NCBI GenBank assembly: GCA_007131535.1
Contig: SLQI01000458.1
Coordinates: 1 to 20,775, forward strand
Reading direction: 5' to 3'
Origin: Balneolales bacterium
GTDB lineage: Bacteria > Bacteroidota > Rhodothermia > Balneolales > Natronogracilivirgulaceae
Length of the DNA: 20,775 bases
The stretch's first letter is position 1, and every line of letters begins with the position of its first letter. This document shows positions 1 to 6,747 of this stretch, piece by piece. A program made the position numbers and the translations under genes. Under the pieces are notes generated by a model. The model did no database searches. It was not told the DNA's origin and worked only from the letters and a program-made list of their open reading frames with translations.

Positions 1-2036
1 GTTGTGTCGGTGACCGGTATTTTCTCCGGTTTCTGTGAGGGTTCCAGCCAAAAGAATCCGTAGGGCTCCAGCACAATTTCACCAAAACTGAAATCGAGAA
101 TGCGGTTGTCGTAAAAATTCCTGTAGTAGCGATGCCGCCAGTCTTCGGGCAGTTCTTTCATTTTGATGTGGACCGCCTGATCCTGCGAGAAGTTGGAAAT
201 GAGCAGCAATTTGTGGTCACCCAGTCTACGCTCAAAAGCAAACAGGGAGTCGTGATCCAGCATCAGAATGCGATCGACCGAATCGCCGTGAAGTACGGGG
301 GAGTTTTGCCGACCTTTTACCAGTTTTTGAATTCCGCGAAATAGCCGGTGCTCCACCGTCTCGGGGTATTTTCGGAGCTCTGCTTTTGCCCAGTTCATTT
401 TAGGCCGGTGCACCCACCGATTGTCCCCTTTTTTATACGGATCTCCCAGATAGGTGAAGTCGTTCATTTGCCCGATCTCATCCCCCATATACAGAAGCGG
501 GATGCCCTTCCAGGTGAAGATCACATTTTTGAGCAGCAGGATGCGGTTAGCGGCGTCTTCAATGGCGAGGCCTTCCCCTTCCACCATCGACTTCTGCAGA
601 CCGGCAAGGGCTGCGGCCGTCCCGGATACCCGGGCCTCACCAGACCAGTAATCCCTCTGGAAAGGGTATCCTTCGGAATAGCTCCCGGGAATTTTGCCGG
701 TATAGAAGTTTGTGCAGTACATCCGGGTATCATACCCGTTCTGATTTACGGCAGCGGCGTTTTCATCAGAAATCCCCCAGCCGATATCATCGTGGCAGCG
801 GATGTAATTCAGCCATACCGAAGAATGCGGTGCGCGCGGCAGATGGAACAGGGTTGTCCGCAGCAAATGGGTGTTTTCGCTGGCCAGGGCGTGCCAGAGG
901 TGGTTCATCAGTGTAGCGTTATATGCGGCATCACATTCTTTGCCTTCGTTGCCTCCCACGCCGAGATACTTAACAATTTCTTCCGGGCCGACGATGGCTT
1001 CCGCTTTGAAAATCAGCGATGGTGAAAATATGCGTGCCAATGCACGATAGGCCTGCACCAGCATGTGCGCCTCCGGCAGGTTTTGACAATTGGTGCCCGG
1101 TTTCTTCCAGGTGTAGGGTACCGCATCCAGGCGAAGAACATCAACCCCGAGATTGGCAAGAAACATCATTTCCCCGAGCATGGCATAGAATACCTCGGGG
1201 TTGGAATAATTCAAATCCCACTGAAACTCATAAAAGGTGGTCCAAACCCATTTATCCATCTGGGGAAAATAACTGAAGTTACCCGGAGCAAAATCCGGAA
1301 ATACCTCAACCAAATGCTTTTCGTACTCGTCAGGCACCGTTCGATCTTCAAATACATAGTAATACTGTTGGTAGCGCTCATCCCCGTTCATCGCGCGCCG
1401 GGCCCATTCGTGTTCCCGGGCGGTATGGTTCATCACAAAATCCAGCACCAAATTGATACCGGCATCATGGAGCAAGTCAGCGAATTCCTTGAGTTCCTCG
1501 ATGGTTCCGATGCGCGGATCAACTTCGCGATAGCTTTCTACGGCATATCCGCCATCATTGAGCCCGTCACGGGGTTTGAAAATCGGCATCAGGTGCAGAA
1601 AGTTAATGCCGAGTTCATTGAGGTAGGGAATTTTATCCTTCAGGTTTTTAAGATCACCCGCGAATAAGTCTACGTAGAGCATCGCCCCCACCAGCTTGTT
1701 GCTTTTAAACCAACCGGGACTGTTTTCGCGAACTTCGTCCAGTTCGTGCAGATGAGCGGGGCGTTCTTTCAATGATTCCACTACCTGGTCAAATATCCGG
1801 ATAACCCAGGGAATCGTTTGAAGAGAATCGCCATACAGGTGACGGAAAGGATACCAAAAATCGTCGAAATACTGATCTAACCTGCTTTTTAGTTGCGGAA
1901 GCTCCGAATAATGATCTCTATATCGATCCAACAAGAACTTTTTAAGATACCAGTCCCGATCGGTTTGATTCCATTCCTCTTCGGTAAATGGCAGTCCGTT
2001 CTGAGGTATGGTTTTTACGGTATCAACAGTTTTCAA
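1..2036 (-). CDS. Amylosucrase (GH13 subfamily 4), 3' end outside the window
   Basis: Transfers the glucosyl unit of sucrose onto an alpha-1,4-glucan and releases fructose; a sucrose hydrolase of the same subfamily is the alternative. The reading frame is open for 678 codons with no stop before the left edge. It shows the GH13 set: DFVMNHT, nucleophile Asp304 in DVLRLDAVPYTWK, acid/base Glu346 in IFKAEAIVGPEE, and the stabilising Asp pair in YIRCHDDIGWG. These fit Neisseria amylosucrase with a constant shift of about 18 residues. Near the edge, GIPLLYMGDEIGQMND and EPYGFFWLE mark the last barrel strand and the C-terminal domain, so little protein is missing. The start is taken as TTG at 2036: an in-frame TAA lies one codon upstream (2042-2040) and no in-frame ATG precedes the conserved DRDWYLKKF segment. 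It is the last gene of the sucrose cluster, 95 bases after the fructokinase. Confidence 0.93.
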   Translation of the reverse strand, partial: MKTVDTVKTIPQNGLPFTEEEWNQTDRDWYLKKFLLDRYRDHYSELPQLKSRLDQYFDDFWYPFRHLYGDSLQTIPWVIRIFDQVVESLKERPAHLHELDEVRENSPGWFKSNKLVGAMLYVDLFAGDLKNLKDKIPYLNELGINFLHLMPIFKPRDGLNDGGYAVESYREVDPRIGTIEELKEFADLLHDAGINLVLDFVMNHTAREHEWARRAMNGDERYQQYYYVFEDRTVPDEYEKHLVEVFPDFAPGNFSYFPQMDKWVWTTFYEFQWDLNYSNPEVFYAMLGEMMFLANLGVDVLRLDAVPYTWKKPGTNCQNLPEAHMLVQAYRALARIFSPSLIFKAEAIVGPEEIVKYLGVGGNEGKECDAAYNATLMNHLWHALASENTHLLRTTLFHLPRAPHSSVWLNYIRCHDDIGWGISDENAAAVNQNGYDTRMYCTNFYTGKIPGSYSEGYPFQRDYWSGEARVSGTAAALAGLQKSMVEGEGLAIEDAANRILLLKNVIFTWKGIPLLYMGDEIGQMNDFTYLGDPYKKGDNRWVHRPKMNWAKAELRKYPETVEHRLFRGIQKLVKGRQNSPVLHGDSVDRILMLDHDSLFAFERRLGDHKLLLISNFSQDQAVHIKMKELPEDWRHRYYRNFYDNRILDFSFGEIVLEPYGFFWLEPSQKPEKIPVTDT

Positions 2037-2131
2037 AAGTTAAACTCAGCAGCTTTTGGGGTTTCTGTTCAGCATATATACGAATTACTCGAAGCGCTAT
2101 TGGCGAAATACCAACTCATACTTGCAAAACA

Positions 2132-3016
2132 TTACCTGACCGACTCTTTAATAACCTGAGGCACCTCCGGCATGCCGCCTTTTTGCGCGGCTATATGTGC
2201 AGCATACCGGTTGGCCAGCGCCAGCGCCTGGTCAAGCTCCGCACTCTTTAACATATGATGGGTCAGAGCGGCGGTAAATGCATCGCCGACCCCAACCGAA
2301 TCTCCATCACTGGTATCTATCTGATGGCGGGGTTCAACAAAACGGGCATTTTTGGTGATCAACTCGCTGCCATCCACACCTTTGGTCAAACACACTACCT
2401 TTACATTTTGGTTGATCAAAAGGTACTCAAGTAAGTTTTCGCTTTGATCCCCGACCAATAAATTCTGCAAAACTTCAAATTCCTGCTCATTGAGCTTTAC
2501 CACATCAGCGGCTGAAATGGAGTACTCCAGGATCTCACGATTGTAAAACGGCTCCCGCAGGTTGACATCCAGTATTTTCAAGCAGTCGCCGGTGGTATGT
2601 TCCAGAAATTTTCGAATCGTTGAGCGGCTCACTTCCGACCGCTGAGCCAGGGTGCCGAAACAGACCGCATCTGCTTTGGAGGCGAGTTTCTTCAATCTGT
2701 CGGTAAATTCAATGTAATCCCAGGCCACCTCTTCCACGATGGTGTATTTGGCCTCATCACCCTTGAATTCCACTTTTACGATTCCGGTATCGTGATTGCT
2801 GTCTTTTTGCAGATAGCTTACATCCAGGTCTTTACCCTGTAAAAATTGCTCCAACTCCCGGCCTTTTGCATCTTCCCCGACCCGGCTTACAATGGTGCCG
2901 TCGTTCCCAAGTACGGAGGCATGATAGGTGACATTGGCCGGCGCTCCCCCCGGTCGCTGATAATCCGGGAAGATATCCCACAGAACTTCGCCAAGGCCGA
3001 CTACCGTTTTCTTCAT
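2132..3016 (-). CDS. PfkB-family fructokinase
   Basis: Likely phosphorylates fructose to fructose 6-phosphate in the cytoplasm. The 294-residue protein has the ribokinase/PfkB layout: GEVLWDIFP near the N terminus, substrate-side GGAPANV at 23-29, NLREPFY around 152-158, and the C-terminal signature DSVGVGDAF, where Asp245 is the catalytic base. The signature has Val where DTxGAGD usually has Ala. GEVLWD and GGAPANV are typical of fructokinases rather than ribokinases or 1-phosphofructokinases. I start it at ATG 3016 (MKKTVVGLGE); a TTG at 3025 would add three residues with no better ribosome site. It lies between a sucrose-type symporter and amylosucrase, which matches the fructose that amylosucrase releases. 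Specificity for fructose is inferred from this context. Confidence 0.9.
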   Translation of the reverse strand: MKKTVVGLGEVLWDIFPDYQRPGGAPANVTYHASVLGNDGTIVSRVGEDAKGRELEQFLQGKDLDVSYLQKDSNHDTGIVKVEFKGDEAKYTIVEEVAWDYIEFTDRLKKLASKADAVCFGTLAQRSEVSRSTIRKFLEHTTGDCLKILDVNLREPFYNREILEYSISAADVVKLNEQEFEVLQNLLVGDQSENLLEYLLINQNVKVVCLTKGVDGSELITKNARFVEPRHQIDTSDGDSVGVGDAFTAALTHHMLKSAELDQALALANRYAAHIAAQKGGMPEVPQVIKESVR

Positions 3017-3091
3017 CTCTACCAAAATTTATAAGTTTATATAATGTAGCTACTTACTATCTCATAGTATAAATCAGCTAATAAAGACCAA

Positions 3092-3118
3092 CCGTTCCCG
3101 GCAGATTGCCGGCAACGG
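3092..3118 (-). terminator. Hairpin between symporter and fructokinase, possible weak terminator
   Basis: Two 12-base arms (3092-3103 and 3107-3118) are complementary except for one position and enclose the 3-base loop GAT. Read on the minus strand, the hairpin begins about 30 bases after the symporter stop codon and is followed by a broken T tract (TCTTTATT). The stem is GC-rich, but the T run is poor, so it may reduce rather than stop readthrough into the fructokinase, or protect the symporter mRNA end. Confidence 0.5.
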
Positions 3119-3149
3119 CTGGCAACGACCACATCATAAAACTATGTTT

Positions 3150-4916
3150 TTATGCCTGGTCCGCAACCGGCTCATCAACATCGTCAACAAAAAGTACGGT
3201 GACGATCGCAGCCAGAATCCAAACCGCGCCTCCGAGTATCAAGGCAAAAATGGCCTGTCCACTAAACAGCTGAGCAACAACAAAACCCAGGATAGCGGCG
3301 GCAAGCATTTGGGGCAACACAATGAAGAAGTTAAATATCCCCATATAGATCCCCATCTTTTTGGCCGGCAGCGCCCCTGCGAGGATCGCATACGGCATAG
3401 CCAGAATACTTGCCCAGGCAAGGCCCACTCCAAGCATAGAAACAAGAATCCAGTTAGGGTTAGGTACGAAGTAGACCGATATGAGTCCAATGGCACCGGC
3501 AATAAGCGCAATAGCATGAGCTACCCTGCGATTGGTATACCGGGCCATCACCGGTAAACCGAATGCCACCAGTGCCGCAAAGCCATTATAGACGGCAAAC
3601 GCAATTCCTACCCAGTCGGCCCCTTCGTTATATTCATCAAATATATACTCCATGCGATTTGCAAGCTCTTCCGATATATCGAGGTCCTCCCCATGAGCCC
3701 GGAAAAAGTTGACTACCCGCATGGTCGCCGATATCTCTTCAGCGCCGGCAGCGATGCTTTCTTCAAACCGGTAAATATCCCGGGTTACCCTGGGCACATC
3801 ATCATACCAGGGCGCTTCTTCTCTGTCCTCCATCTCATCGGCCAGGGCCACTAATGTTGCCACTTCGCCTTCATCCAAATCCATATCGTAATGGTGGCTG
3901 GTTACCCCGGCTGTGGTATAAATCCATAGAGAAAATAATGCGAACCATGAGAAGAACTGCACCACGGCCAACTGTTTCATGGTTTTAGGCATGGTATACA
4001 AATCTGTAAGGATGGTAACCAACCCGTTGTCGGTTTTACCTTTACTGCTCAGCATGGCCGAAATGATCTGCAACAGCCCCAGAAATAAAAAACCACCGCT
4101 TACGATGAACAGCTCTTCGGTAAGTTCAAACCGGTAGATCAGATAACTGGTCACAACTCCGATAATGGTAAACATCGGGCCGTGTTTTGCAAATGTAGAA
4201 GCAACTTTGGAAGCTGAAAGCGCCTCACGTTCTTTTTGCGCTTCATAGGCTTCGGTACCTTCCGGTGGTTCGGCATCATCAAATTGCTGCAACTCCTCCG
4301 GGCTGTATTCCCTGGTACGGAAAACCGTCCAAAGTACCGATATGAAAAACACGGCGGCGCCAATATAAAACGACCATTTTACATAGTCCGGAATCGCTCC
4401 TTCGCCACCTGACCCAAGTCCGACCCAGTTATTCAGTACATACGGGAGCGCCGAAGCCACAACCGCTCCGGTTCCGATAAAAAAGCTCTGCATCGCAAAG
4501 CCTTTGGTACGTTGTTCGGAGGGAAGCATATCTCCTACAAACGCCCGGAACGGCTCCATTGAAATATTTATTGAAGCGTCCAGAATCCATAACATTCCTG
4601 CGGCCACCCATAAATAGGGAGAGTTGGGCATGACAATAAGTGCCAGTGACGATAGAATAGCCCCTATCAAAAAGTAAGGCCGCCGGCGTCCGAATCGGTT
4701 CCAGGTGTTATCACTTAGATAGCCAACGATAGGTTGAACGATTAAGCCGGTTACCGGTGCGGCAATCCAGAGAATCGGAATAGTTTCAATGTCGGCACCA
4801 AGAGTTTCAAATATTCGGGATACATTGGCATTCTGGAGAGCAAACCCGAACTGGATTCCAAGAAATCCAAAGCTCATATTCCAGATTTGCCAGAAGGATA
4901 AACGCGGTTTTTGCAT
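3150..4916 (-). CDS. SLC45/SUT-like MFS sugar (probably sucrose) symporter with acidic insertion
   Basis: Inner-membrane sugar transporter of the MFS, related to the plant SUT / animal SLC45 / GPH group. The 588 residues carry the group's features: an N-terminal helix rich in FGFLGIQFGFALQ, a loop with NTWNRFGRRRP at about 70-80, FRAFVGDMLP at 124-132, and a late AMPYAILAGALPAKKMG at 506-522. About twelve membrane segments are visible. Family members I know are usually shorter. The extra length is mostly an acidic stretch, about 343-432, between the helix ending WIYTTAGVTSHHY and the helix beginning ADWVGIAFAVYNG; by topology it should face the periplasm. The ATG at 4916 has AGGA upstream, one of the few good ribosome sites here. 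First gene of the minus-strand sucrose cluster. Substrate is inferred from amylosucrase and fructokinase downstream; maltose is a possible alternative. Confidence 0.87.
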   Translation of the reverse strand: MQKPRLSFWQIWNMSFGFLGIQFGFALQNANVSRIFETLGADIETIPILWIAAPVTGLIVQPIVGYLSDNTWNRFGRRRPYFLIGAILSSLALIVMPNSPYLWVAAGMLWILDASINISMEPFRAFVGDMLPSEQRTKGFAMQSFFIGTGAVVASALPYVLNNWVGLGSGGEGAIPDYVKWSFYIGAAVFFISVLWTVFRTREYSPEELQQFDDAEPPEGTEAYEAQKEREALSASKVASTFAKHGPMFTIIGVVTSYLIYRFELTEELFIVSGGFLFLGLLQIISAMLSSKGKTDNGLVTILTDLYTMPKTMKQLAVVQFFSWFALFSLWIYTTAGVTSHHYDMDLDEGEVATLVALADEMEDREEAPWYDDVPRVTRDIYRFEESIAAGAEEISATMRVVNFFRAHGEDLDISEELANRMEYIFDEYNEGADWVGIAFAVYNGFAALVAFGLPVMARYTNRRVAHAIALIAGAIGLISVYFVPNPNWILVSMLGVGLAWASILAMPYAILAGALPAKKMGIYMGIFNFFIVLPQMLAAAILGFVVAQLFSGQAIFALILGGAVWILAAIVTVLFVDDVDEPVADQA

Positions 4917-5011
4917 AAATTCCTCAGGGTATAAAACCGGTACAGGCAGAACTCATTTCTTTGTTCCTGCACCTGTCATATATGTTTATTGTAGAGTGAC
5001 TTTTGCCCAAA

Positions 5012-5021
5012 TGAGCGCTTA
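5012..5021. promoter_or_regulatory. Possible LacI-family operator upstream of the symporter
   Basis: TGAGCGCTTA, with the perfect core AGCGCT at 5014-5019, lies about 100 bases upstream of the symporter start. Read on the minus strand the core is AAGCGCT, which fits the central part of LacI/CcpA-type operators (AARCGYT). Sucrose and maltose loci are often controlled by LacI-type repressors, but no such gene is in the window. A six-base palindrome is weak evidence alone. Confidence 0.25.
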
Positions 5022-5461
5022 AAGTAACAGAATTCTTATTTATTGTAAAAGAGTAGCCACCGGATTTTCGAAAAATTGACGCTTTCGTCTGATTTTAGCC
5101 GTGTAATTGCAGATTCTGCTGATTTTCGGTATTCGCAGTATTTAAACAGCACTCCTCTTCAAGAGCGGATTTAAGACAACCCGGCAGCCCCGGAACTCAA
5201 TCCCCCATTGCGAAAAAACAGGTTAGATTTATCTCAATCTGTATTGGTTAGAATTATCCTATTTTTTATTTTAACCGGGATGAAATCAGAAACATACAAA
5301 ATCCTAACAGTAAAAAAATTTACCGGGATTGTGTGCGTTTCCGGTATGGCTTAATCACCACCTTATATATTGGGCTTTTTCAGCTTTGATTTTCGAAATA
5401 CCTACATATTAATGCCTTCGCTTTCCAAATCATTACCATCCATCTTATTGGAATCAGTTTT

Positions 5462-5501
5462 AAATCCGGCTCGTCAGCCCAATGGCAGCCGGATTTTTTT
5501 T
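5462..5501 (+). terminator. Rho-independent terminator or attenuator just upstream of carA
   Basis: Perfect 10-base arms (AAATCCGGCT at 5462-5471 and AGCCGGATTT at 5487-5496) enclose a 15-base loop. A run of eight T residues (5494-5501) overlaps the end of the second arm. The structure ends 31 bases before the carA ATG. No convincing gene precedes it on the plus strand, so it either ends a short untranslated transcript or controls carA by attenuation. Confidence 0.75.
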
Positions 5502-5532
5502 AACCAGCAACCTCTAAATCAACACGACCTTC

Positions 5533-6651
5533 ATGGCTCCATCGCAAACAGCGATCCTCGCACTCTCTGACGGAACCGTAGCTACCGGAACAGCTATTGG
5601 CGCCATCGGCACCACAGGCGGAGAGTTATGTTTCAACACCAGCATGACCGGGTATCAGGAGATTTTTACCGACCCGAGCTATCACGGTCAGTTAATGATG
5701 ATGACCTACCCGCACATCGGCAACTACGGCGTTTCCGAACGGGATAATGAAGCCTCCCGGCCTATGGTAGCGGGAGTTATTGTCCGCTCCTACTCCACCG
5801 AATACAGTAACACCATGGCCGACGGCAGTCTTCACGATTGGTTAAAAAACCACGGCATTGTCGGCATCAGCGGGCTGGATACCCGCCGGCTGGTTCGGCA
5901 CATCCGCGAAAAAGGGGTTATGAACGCGGTGATTTCTTCTGAAGAACCCGACACCGATAAGCTGATTCAAAAAGCTAAAAAGTGGCCGTCCATGGCAGGA
6001 CTGGAGCTGGCCTCTACTATTAGCCGCGGCCAACCCACCCACCACGGGCCGGATGAAGGCCTTCGCATCGCCGCCTTCGATTACGGTATGAAACAGAATA
6101 TTATCAACAAACTGGTGGAACAGGGATTGCGTGTGACCGTGTATCCGGCGCGCACCCCGTTTAGCGAAGTCGAAAAGACCGAGCCGGACGGCTACTTTTT
6201 CTCCAACGGACCGGGTGATCCCAACCCGATGGAGTATGCCCTGGAGTCCGTTTCCAAAGCGATTGAAACCGGCAAGCCTATTTTCGGCATCTGTCTCGGC
6301 CACCAGGTTATGGCGCTTCAGCAAGGCATCGCTGTGGATAAGATGTTCGTCGGCCACCGTGGCGCTAATCACCCCGTAAAAAACCTAAAGACCGGCCGTG
6401 TTGAAATCACTACCCAAAATCACGGTTTCAGCATTACCCAGGATGCTGTGGATGAATCGATCGCCGAAGTAACCCACATCAACCTGAACGATCAGACCGT
6501 CGAAGGACTTGATTTCAAAAAATTCAACGGGTTCAGTGTGCAATACCACCCCGAGGCTTCTCCTGGTCCGCACGATTCCGCCTATCTGTTTGAAGAGTTC
6601 TGCCGGCGAGTGGAACGTATCGCCAAATCTGAAACGGCCACCGCCAGTTGA
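5533..6651 (+). CDS. carA: Carbamoyl phosphate synthase small (glutaminase) subunit
   Basis: Hydrolyses glutamine and passes ammonia to CarB for carbamoyl phosphate, the precursor of pyrimidines and arginine. The 372-residue protein has the N-terminal CarA domain (FNTSMTGYQEIFTDPSY at about 34-50, SGLDTRRLVRHIR at about 112-125) and a class I glutamine amidotransferase domain. The catalytic triad is visible: Cys254 in GICLGHQ, and His339 and Glu341 in QYHPEASPGP. Length is normal for the family. The ATG at 5533 gives a typical N terminus; no Shine-Dalgarno is seen. carB follows after 96 bases, so the two are probably cotranscribed. The hairpin with a T run directly upstream may regulate the pair. 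Confidence 0.97.
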   Translation: MAPSQTAILALSDGTVATGTAIGAIGTTGGELCFNTSMTGYQEIFTDPSYHGQLMMMTYPHIGNYGVSERDNEASRPMVAGVIVRSYSTEYSNTMADGSLHDWLKNHGIVGISGLDTRRLVRHIREKGVMNAVISSEEPDTDKLIQKAKKWPSMAGLELASTISRGQPTHHGPDEGLRIAAFDYGMKQNIINKLVEQGLRVTVYPARTPFSEVEKTEPDGYFFSNGPGDPNPMEYALESVSKAIETGKPIFGICLGHQVMALQQGIAVDKMFVGHRGANHPVKNLKTGRVEITTQNHGFSITQDAVDESIAEVTHINLNDQTVEGLDFKKFNGFSVQYHPEASPGPHDSAYLFEEFCRRVERIAKSETATAS

Positions 6652-6747
6652 GAATGAGGATTTGCCGAAAGTTTTCTGCAGACAAATGGCGCCCTGCAAT
6701 TTTACTTTTAATTCAACAACACAACTTCTGCAATCTTTACGTAACCC

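Larger units (their letters stand above)
4917..5532. other. Intergenic region between divergent symporter and carA
   Basis: A 616-base gene-free stretch between the starts of two divergent transcription units. It holds an AGCGCT-centred palindrome near the symporter, a repeated TTTATTGTA-(AAA)-GAGT motif at 4985-4997 and 5039-5054, a repeated ACCGGGAT word near 5275 and 5323, and a strong hairpin with eight T residues before carA. A weak reading frame from a TTG at 5370 overlaps carA and resembles no protein I know. Both promoters should lie here, but I cannot place a convincing one. Confidence 0.7.

Noticed and set aside
348..1025. A 225-codon plus-strand frame opposite the left end
   Set aside because: It is the complement of the amylosucrase gene, whose catalytic motifs run without a break on the minus strand; the plus-strand product has no recognisable domain.
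5370..5570. A 66-codon frame from TTG before and into carA
   Set aside because: It overlaps carA, crosses the terminator-like hairpin, has a poor start and resembles no known protein.
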